This document shows positions 22,351 to 35,847 of a stretch of 64,000 nt of DNA, one piece after another; position 1 is the first letter of the stretch; every line of letters starts with the position of its first letter. Made by a program: the position numbers and the translations under genes. Source of the stretch: Babylonia areolata (Eukaryota > Mollusca > Gastropoda > Neogastropoda > Buccinidae); NCBI RefSeq assembly GCF_041734735.1, contig NC_134898.1, positions 45,636,341-45,700,340 of the forward strand. Reading direction: 5' to 3'. The notes under the pieces are model-generated. The model was not told where the DNA came from. It did no database searches and saw nothing but the letters and a program-made list of their open reading frames with translations.

Positions 22351-22364
22351 GGCTTCTGTTCAAG

Positions 22365-22366
22365 CA

Positions 22367-22407
<41 letters not shown>

Positions 22408-22480
22408 CAGACAGAGAGAGAGAGAGAAAGTGTGTGTGTGTATGCATGCATGTGTGTGTGTGTGTGTGTGTGTGTGAGTA
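22365..22480 (+). repeat. (TG)n and (AG)n compound microsatellite
   Basis: TG and AGAG runs. Confidence 0.95.
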
Positions 22481-22687
22481 TGCACAAGTTTTTATATTGA
22501 TATGCACCTGTATGTATCTAACTTCTACTCTATCTGTGTTTGTGTATGATTTTCGATTTGTGTTTGTACCTTGTTATGTACTATCACCCTCCCAACCCCC
22601 CCCGCCCCCCTGAACCCTGAACACCGGTGAACACTGGATCCGAAGTCCACCACCAAACTCGATTCTACCATGATGCCTCCAGATTCT

Positions 22688-23420
22688 TAACTCACTCCGG
22701 ATGATGGAACGCTATAGTGTTCCTGACGTAAAGCACGGTTCCAGATGATGGAACGCTATAGCACTTTCGACAATTAAAATTTTTTCCATGTTTTCCTCAT
22801 GGAGTAGCGTAACAATCGCAGCTATACTGGGTACTGCGAACGTGTCAAGGATTGAATGGAAAGTTTCTTCGTGAGATTCAGTAACAACACACTCGCCGGC
22901 GACTGACTGACTTCAGCACCCCACATAACAAGCTAATCTGCATACGTATGGAAAATGGTGTTGCAGGTGATACAAGTGGAAATTTTTGGAGCAAACTAGA
23001 TCACGACAACGGCTTTTTACTGCTGCTGAAGTGATTGAAATGCTTGAAACTGAAGGTTTCAACATCGACGAGGATGATGAAAGACGTTGAATACAGTATC
23101 TGCAGTGAAAAAAGCTACCAGCAAGAAGGTACTGACAGTGACTTAGCTTCTGAGGGCTGTGAAGAGAGGGAGGGGGGTGGGCAGAAACACAACGTGAGGA
23201 GAGGAGTCAGTGGTTCAAGTACAGCGAGTTTCATTCAGTTACCTTATGTTTTGTAATTTTTGTGATTTTTTTTTTAAAATAACCCTAACAAATGGGTCGT
23301 CTGCAAGGAAAAGCAAAGGAGAAAACTATTCGTCCAGAATAACCCCAGTGAGGCTGGTTTATACATAGCTCTTTTTCCATATGATTCTGGCCAGCAAAAA
23401 GTCCTTTCCTAGTCTTCTCA
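22688..23420 (+). mobile_element. Possible piggyBac-type transposon remnant
   Basis: Starts TTAACTCACTCCGGATGATG with an internal duplication of GATGATGGAACGCTATAG. At about 22995-23089 a frame reads TRSRQRLFTAAEVIEMLETE then GFNIDEDDERR and a stop, like the acidic N-terminus of piggyBac transposases. The later ACAAATGGGTCGTCTGCAAG also occurs near a TTAA-type end at 49850. No DDE core is seen. The family call is tentative. Confidence 0.4.
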
Positions 23421-23929
23421 TAATGACTATTTACCTAAATACCTTCTTTTGATGCAAAAAAAAAAAAAAAAAAAAGTAAACTAACATACCTCTGCCTTCA
23501 CACATGCAATTAATTGTATGTGGGCTATTAGTGACAAGTAAAAGAGAAGATAATTCACAGAGGATGGCAGAAATTTCTGTCACACCATCATGTTCATCAC
23601 ATTTCGAAAAAAGGTGACATACCTTTGCGGACCTCAACACCACTGTCATTACAAAAACAACAACAAATATCCACACCCTAGAAATACACCCCAGACCTTT
23701 GTGATACCACTTTTCCAACATCACCAAAACTGAACCCTTGAAACAACTGCAACAAACCAAAAATTAACAAAGCAGAAATGGATTTTCATCACAGAGAATA
23801 GTAATGCTGAGGAAATCACCAATGATTACAAATTGCAAGAAACCACAAAACATTTTTTACATTAATCATCAGCAATAACTGTCACATATTTATCAGCAAA
23901 TAACTGTCACACTGTTTTAAAAAAAAAAA

Positions 23930-24640
23930 CAACAACAAAGGTAACAGGAAATGATTTTGTGGTTAAAACCAAAGGGAATCAGGTTACCCTTCCAACGGTA
24001 GCAAAAACCATTTCACAACCACAGTGCAAACATAACACCAGGTGCTATTACAAAGGAAAACCAAAAAAAAAAACAAAAAAAAGAAACCAACACAAACACC
24101 TGACAAAAACACTACCAAGTATTTGAATTACTGTAACAAAAGAAAGGGAAAACTGCGTTCCTGTCACAAGAGGAAAACGGGAGCTATATTGCTGCAACTT
24201 AAACTGTTTCGCTAATCTGCACACGTATGGAAAATGGCGTTACAGGAGCGATGACACTGTAACAAACAAGAACAATGTTCCTGTAACAAATAAGAAATTT
24301 ACTGATTGTTACAAAAGGAGTCAGAAACTGTGCTCTCTTTTATGAACCCTTGACTGTGTTTGTTGTTACCATAGGAAACAGTAACTTTGCTGCTGTTACA
24401 ACTAAGGAATTCCACTTGTTGTAAAAACAAACATGAACTATGCTCCTATCACAAACAAGAGGATTGTATCTGATGTAACAACAGGAAACAGCAACTATGC
24501 TTCCGTTGACAAACTGGGAACTGCATTTGTTGCTGCAAAAGAAACGTAAATTACCTCCTGTTACGATCAGGGAATTCTATTTGTTATAAGAACAGAAAAC
24601 ATAAAACTATACAACTGTTACAAATAGGGAACTGCATTTT
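23930..24640 (+). repeat. Degenerate left shoulder of the 58-bp satellite
   Basis: Diverged units with AACAAATA(A/G)GGAA, TTTGTTGTTAC and CCTGTTACA, merging into the perfect array at 24640. Confidence 0.75.
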
Positions 24641-27135
24641 GTTGTTACTACAGGAAACATACACCATACTCCTGCTAACAAATAGGGAACTGCATTTTGT
24701 TGTTACTACAGGAAACATACACCATATTCCTGCTAACAAATAGGGAACTGCATTTTGTTGTTACTACAGGAAACATACACCATATTCCTGCTAACAAATA
24801 GGGAACTGCATTTTGTTGTTACTACAGGAAACATACACCATATTCCTGCTAAACAAATAGGGAACTGCATTTTGTTGTTACTACAGGAAACATACACCAT
24901 ATTCCTGCCAAAAATAGGGAACTGCATTTTGTTGTTACTACAGGAAACATACACCATATTCCTGCCAACAAATAGGGAACTGCATTTTGTTGTTACTACA
25001 GGAAACATACACCATATTCCTGCTAAACAAATAGGGAACTGCATTTTGTTGTTACTACAGGAAACATACACCATACTCCTGCTAAACAAATAGGGAACTG
25101 CATTTTGTTGTTACTACAGGAAACATACACCATATTCCTGCTAAACAAATAGGGAACTGCATTTTGTTGTTACTACAGGAAACATACACTATACTCCTGC
25201 TAAACAAATAGGGAACTGCATTTTGTTGTTACTACAGGAAACATACACCATACTCCTGCTAACAAATAGGGAACTGCATTTTGTTGTTACTACAGGAAAC
25301 ATACACCATATTCCTGCTAAACAAATAGGGAACTGCATTTTGTTGTTACTACAGGAAACATACACCATATTCCTGCTAACAAATAGGGAACTGCATTTTG
25401 TTGTTACTACAGGAAACATACACCATACTCCTGCTAAACAAATAGGGAACTGCATTTTGTTGTTACTACAGGAAACATACACCATATTCCTGCTAAACAA
25501 ATAGGGAACTGCATTTTGTTGTTACTACAGGAAACATACACCATACTCCTGCTAAACAAATAGGGAACTGCATTTTGTTGTTACTACAGGAAACATACAC
25601 CATATTCCTGCCAAAAATAGGGAACTGCATTTTGTTGTTACTACAGGAAACATACACCATATTCCTGCCAACAAATAGGGAACTGCATTTTGTTGTTACT
25701 ACAGGAAATCTACACCATACTCCTGCTAACAAATAGGGAACTGCATTTTGTTGTTACTACAGGAAAAATACACCATACTCCTGCTGACAAATAGGGAACT
25801 GTATTTTGTTGTTACTACAGGAAACATACACCATATTCCTGCTGACAAATAGGGAACTGTATTTTGTTGTTACTACAGGAAACATACACCATATTCCTGC
25901 TAAACAAATAGGGAACTGCATTTTGTTGTTACTACAGGAAACATACACCATATTCCTGCTAAACAAATAGGGAACTGCATTTTGTTGTTACTACAGGAAA
26001 CATACACCATATTCCTGCCAACAAATAGGGAACTGCATTTTGTTGTTACTACAGGAAACATACACCATATTCCTGCTAAACAAATAGGGAACTGCATTTT
26101 GTTGTTACTACAGGAAACATACACCATACTCCTGCTAAACAAATAGGGAACTGCATTTTGTTGTTACTACAGGAAACATACACTATACTCCTGCTAACAA
26201 ATAGGGAACTGCATTTTGTTGTTACTACAGGAAAAATACACCATACTCCTGCTGACAAATAGGGAACTGTATTTTGTTGTTACTACAGGAAACATACACC
26301 ATATTCCTGCTAAACAAATAGGGAACTGCATTTTGTTGTTACTACAGGAAACATACACCATATTCCTGCTAAACAAATAGGGAACTGCATTTTGTTGTTA
26401 CTACAGGAAACATACACCATACTCCTGCTAACAAATAGGGAACTGCATTTTGTTGTTACTACAGGAAACATACACCATACTCCTGCTGACAAATAGGGAA
26501 CTGCATTTTGTTGTTACTACAGGAAACATACACCATACTCCTGCTAACAAATAGGGAACTGCATTTTGTTGTTACTACAGGAAACATACACCATACTCCT
26601 GCTGACAAATAGGGAACTGCATTTTGTTGTTACTACAGGAAACATACACCATACTCCTGCTGACAAATAGGGAACTGCATTTTGTTGTTACTACAGGAAA
26701 CATACACCATACTCCTGCTGACAAATAGGGAACTGCATTTTGTTGTTACTACAGGAAACATACACCATACTCCTGCTGACAAATAGGGAACTGCATTTTG
26801 TTGTTACTACAGGAAACATACACCATACTCCTGCTAACAAATAGGGAACTGCATTTTGTTGTTACTACAGGAAACATACACCATACTCCTGCTGACAAAT
26901 AGGGAACTGCATTTTGTTGTTACTACAGGAAACATACACCATATTCCTGCCAACAAATAGGGAACTGCATTTTGTTGTTACTACAGGAAACATACACCAT
27001 ATTCCTGCCAACAAATAGGGAACTGCATTTTGTTGTTACTACAGGAAACATACACCATATTCCTGCTAAACAAATAGGGAACTGCATTTTGTTGTTACTA
27101 CAGGAAACATACACCATACTCCTGCTAACAAAAAG
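24640..27135 (+). repeat. 58/59-bp satellite, about 42 copies
   Basis: Unit made of AACAAATAGGGAACTGCATT, TTGTTGTTACTACAGGAAAC and ATACACCATAYTCCTGCT; 59-base variants carry one extra A. Units are almost identical. Period variants (59 vs 58) make patches of the minus strand translate as MVYVSCSNNKMQFP repeats; these are not genes. It lies beyond the stop of the VWA gene. Confidence 0.97.
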
Positions 27136-27169
27136 GGAACTGTATTTGACGTTACAAAAAAGAAACATA

Positions 27170-27570
27170 AACTGTCTCCTGTTACTATCAGAGAATTCCA
27201 TTTGTTGCAACAACAGAAAACATAAAAACTAGACCACTGTTACAGACAGGCAACTGTATTTTTGCTGTTACAAAAAAACAACAAAATATATCCCTGTTAC
27301 AGAGAGGCAACTGTATTTTTGCTGTCACAACAAAAAAACAAAATATCTCCCTGTTACAGACAGGCAACTGTATTTTTGCTGTCACAACAAAAAACAAAAT
27401 ATACCCCTGTTACAGACAGGCAACTGTATTTTTGCTGTCACAACAAAAAACAAAATATACCCCTGTTACAGACAGGCAACTGAATTTTTGCTGTCACAAC
27501 AAGAAACAACAGAAAACATAAACTATACCCCTGTAACAGATAGGTAACTGTATTTTGCTGTCACAACGAT
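27170..27570 (+). repeat. Right shoulder of the satellite, ~57-bp derived unit
   Basis: Five or six units with GACAGGCAACTGTATTTTTG, CTGTCACAACAA and ATATACCCCTGTTACA, a distinct subfamily of the same repeat. Confidence 0.85.
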
Positions 27571-27683
27571 TCTGCAAGAAACTAAAAAAAACAAAAAAAC
27601 CCAACAAAAAACAAAAACAACAACCCAACTTGCTGTTTTATGACAGAAAAGAAGGGGGCACTCCCAACACTGGACACCAGTCA

Positions 27684-27815
27684 TCATTTCTTGGATCCTT
27701 TGTCCTCGGGTTTCTTGGGGGGCGACCTTCCACTGTGCTCAACTGTGCTGGCGCTGCGCCCTTTGTACAAAATGTGGGCCATGCTGTCGTCCACCTCCTC
27801 ACTCCGCATCTTCCT
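27684..27815 (-). CDS. VWA gene exon 15 (terminal)
   Basis: TTTCAG acceptor, then 43 codons (RKMRSEEVDDSMAHILYKGR ... KKPEDKGSKK) and TGA TGA. Basic, Ser/Pro-rich C-terminus; DDSMAHILYKG looks like a conserved short helix. Confidence 0.88.
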   Translation of the reverse strand, partial: RKMRSEEVDDSMAHILYKGRSASTVEHSGRSPPKKPEDKGSKK

Positions 27816-28046
27816 CTGAAAGCCACGCAAAGGCGAGTCAGGAGACAGAGAGAGAGAGCGAGAGCGCTTGTTAGCCACCCAGACAATGTCATTTGGTTAC
27901 ATCGTCTCTCTCTCTCTCTCTCTCTCTCACTCCAGCAATCATACACTTTAGTGATGTGTCATCATATGTAGAGAGATAGATAGATAATGGACAGATACAG
28001 ATAGACAGATGAATAGATGGACAGACGTTGTCATTTTGTTACATCG

Positions 28047-28077
<31 letters not shown>

Positions 28078-31000
28078 AGCAATCATACACTTTAGTGATG
28101 TATCATCATATGTTGAGATAGAGATAGATATGGACAGATACAGATAGATAGATGAATAGATGGACAGACGTTGTCATTTTGTTACATCGTCTCTCGCTCC
28201 AGCAATCACACAATTAGGTAATGTGTCTTCATATGTAGAGAGAGAGAGATAGATATGAAACGGAATGAAATTTTACTTTACCAGGAAGTGAGATAAGCAA
28301 TTAATATGCTATTTTCCACCCAGCCCTGGGGCAAAAAAACAACAAAAAACAAACAAAAAACATTAACACCAGAAAAAACATCAAATACATCACTCAATCA
28401 GAAGGAAAAAAAATCAATCCATAAGCATTATCACACACACACACAAACACACACACCACACACACACACACAGAGAACTAACAAATAAATTACCAGGAAT
28501 ACATGGAAACAAATGAAGCATCACATGTTACCCACACAATCAGAGATTAAGATAACAGAAAAGCACACACCATCCAAGTAAAACAGCATATATACTGTTA
28601 AATATTTAGTATATATACTGTTTTACTATGCACAGACAGATAAATTGATGGATAGATGGATGGACAGACAGATGGATGGACAGAGACCGACCGACCTATG
28701 GACAGATAGATGGATGGACAGAGACAGACAGATGGATGGACAGACAGATGGATGGACAGACAGATGGATGGACAGAGACAGACAGACCTATGGACAGACA
28801 GATGGATGGACAGAAACAGACAGATGGACCGACAGACAGATGGACGGACAGATGGATGGACAGAGACAGACAGATGGACAGAGACAGACAGATGGATGGA
28901 CAGAGACAGATGGACAGAGACAGATGGATGGACGGATGGACAGAGACAGACAGGTGGATGGACAGATGGATGGACAGAGACAGACAGGTGGATGGACAGA
29001 GACAGACAGACCTATGGGCAGATAGATGGATTGACATGGACAGACAGATGGATCGACAGACGGATGGACAGACAGACAGACAGATGGATGGACAGAGACA
29101 GACAGATGATGGACAGACAGATGGATCGACAGACGGATGGACAGACAGACAGACAGATGGATGGACAGAGACAGACAGATGAATAGGTAGGTAGATAGAT
29201 GGATAGGTAGATATATAGGTAGGTACATAGAAAGATAGGTGCCAGATGTGTTCATTGTTGTATTACCTCGGGCTGCAACAACCATGAAATCATGTAAATA
29301 TATGTGTATTTTTTATATAGATAGGTAAATACACACACACACACCTGTCTATCTATCTATCTATGGATGAGTGCATATGTGCGTTTTACTTGTGTGAAAT
29401 GAGTGAGTGTATATAAATGTATGCGTGTTTGAGTGGGGTTATAACTTGGGGTCGATATTTTGTCTTATATTCTGTGACTGTTCCCCCCTCCCCTTTCCCC
29501 CCGCCCCCACCTCCCACCAGTACATGTTTCTGTGCAACAAGGTATAACTCACCTTAGAATGTGGAAGCTAAAAATATAAATCACATCAGATGGAGACAAA
29601 GTTGCAGAAATGCTCACCATTTTTCTTCAACAATGCAATTCTAGAGTGCGTCAGGTGTATTCATTCACCTGAGGGAGTTTATATCAGAGATGGAGACAGA
29701 GAGCATGAGATTTGTTCAGGGAGTTTATATCAGAGATGGAGACAGAGCATGAGATTTGTTCAGGGAGTTTATATCAGAGATGGAGACAGAGAGCATGAGA
29801 TTTGTTCTGGGAGTTTATATCAGTGACGGAGTCTGAGAGCAGAGATTTGTTCTCACGACAGCATGAGGAAAAACTCAGTGAGTTTACATCAGTGACAGAG
29901 TCTGAGAGCAAGAGATGTTCTCACCATTTTCCGCAGCAAGCCAGACCGCTGAGCACCGGCACTGGCACCAGAGGCCGAGCGGAGGGCTTCTTGCTCAGGT
30001 CTGGCGGTCAAAGCCATGGGTTCGTCTTCATCCTCGTCATCGCTGTGCGTCCTGCCGTACGTCAACCGCTCTTGCTGCAAAGGGAAGGGATAGGAATGTG
30101 AGTTATGTGTGGGATGAGGACCCGACGCTCAGCTTATATCACAGATTGACATGAACTTGGACGGGCGCCATAGCCGAATGGTTAAAGCGTTGGACTTTCG
30201 ATCTGAGGGTCTCGGGTTCGAATCACGGTGACGGCGCCTGGTGGGTAAAGGGTGGAGATTTTTACGATCTCCCAGGTCAACAAATGTGCAGACCTGCCAG
30301 TGCCTGAACCCCCTTCGTGTGTATGCGCAAGCATAAGATCAAATACGCACGTTAAAGATCCTGTAATCCATGTCAGCGTTCGGTGGGTTATGGAAACAAG
30401 AACATACCCAGCATGCACACCCCCGAAAACGGAGTATGGCTGCCTACATGGCGGGGTAAAAACGGTCATACACGTAAAAAGCCCACTCGCGTATTTACGA
30501 GTAAACGTGGGAGTTGAAGCCCACGAACGCAGAAGAAGAAGACATGAACTTGCAGTTGGGCCAACAGCAAACAGAGCTGTATAATCAATAGTTTCTCCAG
30601 TCAGTTACAGCTCAGTCTTTTGTGAAGGACTGTGACTCTCAAACTGGAAGGCAAGATTGCACTGGCTCTTTGTGCTGCAGCCTTGGGGGTTAGTTGACTT
30701 TTGGACGGGTGCAACAGCCGAGTGGTTGAAGCGTTGGACTGTCAATCTGAGGGTCCCGGGTTCGAATCACAGTGATGGCGCCTGGTGGGTAAAGGGTGGA
30801 GATTTTTACGATCTCCCAGGTCAACATATGTGCAGACCTGCTAGTGCCTGAACCCCCTTTGTGTGTATATGCAAGCAGAAGATCAAATACGCACGTTAAA
30901 GATCCTGTAATCCATGTCAGTGTTCGGTGGGTTATGGAAACAAGAACATACCCAGGCATGCACACCCCTGAAAACAGAGTATGGCTGCCTACATGGCAGG

Positions 31001-34000
31001 GTAAAAACGGTCAAACATGTAAAAGCCCACTCGAGTGCATACGAGTGAACGTGGGAGTTGCAGCCCACGAATGCAGAAGTAGTAGTTGACCTTTGGGAAC
31101 CATCCCAACGCCCGCTGTCCTAAAACCCTCTTGGCCAAGAGAGTGGGGATGTAACCTGGGTAAGGCACTCTCCACTGTAATCAAATTCTGGCCCAGATAG
31201 TCAGGACAGCAGTTGCCTCCTCTGCTATTCTGATGGTCATAGTCAGACACGACAATCATACATGTGTGGGAATATGAAATTTGAGAATTTTTTATTGGCA
31301 ACAGGTGCACTGTGTTTAGCATTTTATCATTTTATATGTTATCTGTATGCTCCTCTTTAATTTCCATTTCATACAGTCTAAGTTAACATTTCTGGGCATA
31401 GCATAACATGGGTTATCTAACACACACACACACACACACATTCCCTCTCTCTCTCCCCCTCTTTCTCACCCACTCACTTGATGAATTTGCTGAATCCCTG
31501 TTACATAGTTCTACTGGGGTGTTCCTGCAATGTGACTTAGGCTAGACGGGCGCAATAGCCGAGTGGTTAAAGCGTTGGACTGTCAATCTGAGGATCCCGG
31601 GTTCGAATCACGGTGATGGTGCCTGGTGAATAAAGGGTGGAGATTTTTACGATCTCCCAGGTCAACATACATGCAGACCTGCTAGTGCCTGAACCCCCTT
31701 CGTGTGTATATGCAAGCAGAAGATGAAATACGCACGTTAAAGATCCTGTAATCCATGTCAGCGTTCGGTGGGTTATGGAAACAAGAACATACCCAGCATG
31801 CACACCCCCAAAAACGGAGTATGGCTGCCGACATGGTGGGGTAAAAACGGTCATACACGTAAAAGCCCACTCGTGTGCATACAAGTGAACGCAGAAGAAG
31901 AAGAAGACTTAGGCTAAAGGTATCATTGTACCAGATTTCCTTTTAGTTTGTTAACTGACTTTATAATCTTAGAATTCACAGGATGTTGATTTCACTGTTC
32001 AATCAATATGGGGCCTTTTTTTTTTTTTTTTTTTTTTTTTTGTCAGTGAACGTGTCAACAATTTCTCTTTTAGAAATAATATTCTTTATCTCGTATCGCC
32101 CCAAGCCCAGTCAGCAGTTGTCAGTTTCAGTTTCCAGGTGTCAAAGCAGGCAGACTGATCCTTGTATGCCACACCATTTAGGTGAAATCAAGACGAACTG
32201 ACGTCCTGTGCGTAGCATGCACTTTGTGCACAACGTAAAACCAAAAGAACCCATGGCAACAAAAGGGTTTGGTTAGGAAAACATAGAAACTTGCAGGCAG
32301 AAAAAAAAGACAGGGGGTTGGGGGGGGGGGTGGTGGGGGGGGGGGGGGAGGGGGGGAGTGAAAGGAGGGGGCGGAGGGCACTGCACTGTAGCTACAAGCT
32401 CTCTCTGGGGAGAGAGCCGCCTGAATTTCACACAGAAAAATCTGTGGTAACATGATAATGATCATAACAACATGGTTCAGTATTACTTCATAAATAGACA
32501 CTGTCACTGACTTTCAGTATGAAGTGAAAGCAGTTTCCTATGTTGTTTTTTTTCTATTATCACACACTGAATTATCATTCTTATTATTATTATTTTGTTG
32601 TTTTTTTTACACATAACTGAGCTTACACATGAGAAATAAGAGATCCCACCAAACACACTTCGGAAGTAGAAATGGAAAGAAGAACAAAACATACTTGGTA
32701 TTGACATATCATGCACAAAAAACAAAGAACTATGGCACAAAAATGCCACAGAAACAATAATATAAACTGATAATAATCATATAATAATGATGATGATAAT
32801 AATGATAATAATAATGTGGAGTGTTGGCCTAGCAGTTATGTGTCCGCCTAGGAAGCGAGAGAATCTGAGCCCACTGGTTTGAATCCCACAGTCGCCAGTA
32901 TTTTCTCCCCCTCCACTGGACCTTGACAAGTGGTCTGGATGCTAGTCATTCGGATGAGACAATAAACCTAAGTCTTGTATGCAGCATGCACTTAGTGCAC
33001 ATAAAAGAACCCACAGCAATGCAACTAAAGGGTTATCCGTGGAAAAAATTCTGTAAAAAAAGAAAAAAAATCCACTTTGATACGAAAAGAAATAAAATTG
33101 CAGGCAGAACAAAAATACAAAATAGCAGGCAATGCTTTCAGCATAGCAATGTGCTCTCCATGGGGAGAGCAGCCTGAATTTCACACAGAGAAATTTCTTG
33201 TGACAAAAAAAGTAATACAAGACAATATAATAATGATGATGTTGATGATGATGATGATGATCATCATCATAAATGATAAAGAGGGAGAGGAAAAAAAAGA
33301 AAAACAAGAGAGGCAAGGCCCTCAAGACTCACTTGTGATAAATTAAGTCCCCTAGCATTAATTACAGAGTAATTTCCCTTTTTTACTATCTGCACCAAAA
33401 CGTTTGCAAAATAAATAAAAATTCCATGCTTAGCAAAAGAAGTTCCTGTTTGAACAAAAAATGATAATAATGACTCCTCTTGTTGTTGTGTCGAATAAGA
33501 GGTCAAAGTGCCAAGTTTAGAGAATGCAAAAAATATAAATATAACAGTAAATGCAGTTTGCATATAATTAGGCTTTAAAAAAAAAAAAAATTGTGCCCAT
33601 CCCAGAGGTGCAATATTGTTTTAAACAAGATGACTGGAAAGAACTGAATTTTTCCTATTTTTATGCCAAATTTGGTGACAACTGACAAAGTATTTGCAGA
33701 GAAAATGTCAATGTTAAAGTTTACCACGGACACACAGACACACAGACACATGGACACACACACACACACACACAGACACAGACAACCGAACACCGGGTTA
33801 AAACATAGACTCACTTTGTTTACACAAGTGAGTCAAAAAAAAGAAAAAAAAAAAAAAGGATACCAGACGGCACAGGAAAGGGGAAGGGGTTGAGGGGTGC
33901 AAAGCCAGGGACACACTCCTTTCATTCTAACAGAAGCACCGACTCTCTTGTCAGTTACCCTGCACTGCCTTCCCTCATGTTTGTGTCTTGCCTTTTGTTC

Positions 34001-35816
34001 AAACCTGCCCCTCTTCAAAACCACCAGAGAGCGAAAGGCAGCAAACATACATACATACCCTCTGCTTGTGAGACACGGTGTTTTCCACTGTCTGCACTCG
34101 CGAGAACGCCTTGCGATACCACTTCCTCCTCGACTCGTCGGTGCTGTTGTGACTGCAAACCACAGTTAGGAGCTTCATTTACACATCAAATGACTGGAAC
34201 CATCATCATCACCATCATCATCGTCATCATCATTATTATGAATGAATGATATGGATATTTATATACTGCCTATCCTCCGTCGGAGACAAAGCTTTAAGTG
34301 CTTTACAAAATTTGCACAACAGGCTGCCTACATGGGCACAGCCAACTGACAGCTGCCATTAGGCGCTCAAACATTCGCTTCCTGTGTTATTCAATCAGAT
34401 TTCTGGCACGCACACGTACACACTCAGACAGACATGCAACATTTTACGTGTATGACCATTTTGTTTATTTACCCGGCAACATAGCCAGCCATACTCCATT
34501 TTCGGGGCTGTGCATGCTGGGTACGTTCTTGTTTCCATAACCCACTGAATGCTGACATGGATCATAGGTTCAAAAATATGCGCATTCGTTCTTCTGCATG
34601 CGTATACACAAGAAGGGGGTTCAGGCACAACCAGGTGTGTACCTTTGTTGATCTGGGAGACTGGAAAAATCCCCAACCTTTACCCAGCAGGCGCCGCTAC
34701 CGAAAATCGAACCCATGACCCTCAGATTGAAAGTCCCAATGCTTTAACCACTCGGCTGTTGCTGCTTTAACCACTTGGCTATATCTATGAAGCACTAAAT
34801 CTTGTACGGAAACAAATCAAAGCAGCTTTCATATGCATGCAGAACGCTGAAACAAAGGGATCAAGGACAAAACTTTTAACCCATTCTGTGCCAGTAAGAC
34901 GTCAGCCGATGTTGCCATAATGCCTATAAGGCGTCCACTGACAGTCTGCTTCTATTCTGGTTTTTCCTTCAACAGAATTTGGCTCAATGAACATAAACAG
35001 ATTCTGAACAGTTAGTTAAACGTGTCTGGATTATAAAAATACTATTCAAATAAAACATTCGCCGACAAAAGACCCCTTTCTTCTCAATAAAGTTTTGCTA
35101 ACCGGACCACGTTCAGCATGCGAGAAAAGTGGGTTTGCCACATATGCAGATCAGGCATTGGAAACTATGTCCAGCAAAGACAATGGTCTGTGTGCCTGTG
35201 TCTCGTCTCTCTCTCTCTCTTCCCCCACCCCTTCCCCATGTTTATATTTGTCTGTCAATCTGTTTGCCTGTCCCTGCGCATGTACGTGCCTTTCCGTGTC
35301 TGTGCGTGTGTCTGAGAGTGTGCATGTGCATGCCCATATGTCTGTGCATGTGTGTGTGCGTGTATGTGTCTGTGTGCATGTGCACATGCACGTGCATGCA
35401 GATCAGATCAGACCACCAGGTCAGATCAGACCAACCTGCTCCTCCATCCCAGCCTCTGGTTCATCAGAGCCACGCCCCTGGACCCCGTGTAGTCTCCCAT
35501 CAGGGCCAGCTCCGAGGTGCGCCGCTCCGTGTGCAGGGCCAGCACGTTCAGGTCCACGTCTGGAACACCCCCCCCAGACAAAAAAACATAAAACTACTAT
35601 AGCAGTCATTGGAGTGAGGCTAACGTTCAGGTCCATGTCTGAGACACCCCCCCCCCCCCCCCCAGGGCACAAAAATAAAAACAACTTTAAGTCATTGCGA
35701 TGAGGCTATAAAAGTAAACCATGATGCCAAATGCAAACAATCATCCATCACATGCATGCACATTCACACACCCACACAAACACATGCATGCAAACACACA
35801 CACAAACACACGCGTG

Positions 35817-35847
<31 letters not shown>

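Noticed and set aside
24640-27135. CRISPR-like array
   Set aside because: There are no variable spacers; the whole unit repeats, and the host is an animal.
24733-27213. Minus-strand MVYVSCSNNKMQFP repeat proteins
   Set aside because: Period artefacts of the 58/59-bp satellite; no splice or start context.
28645-29285. MDGQRQTDGWTDRWMD-type frames
   Set aside because: Translations of the GACAGATGGATG array, open in several phases on both strands.
30161-30240. tRNA gene (A and B boxes present)
   Set aside because: This is the tRNA-like head of SINE B, repeated throughout; acceptor stem pairing is lost and SINE body follows.
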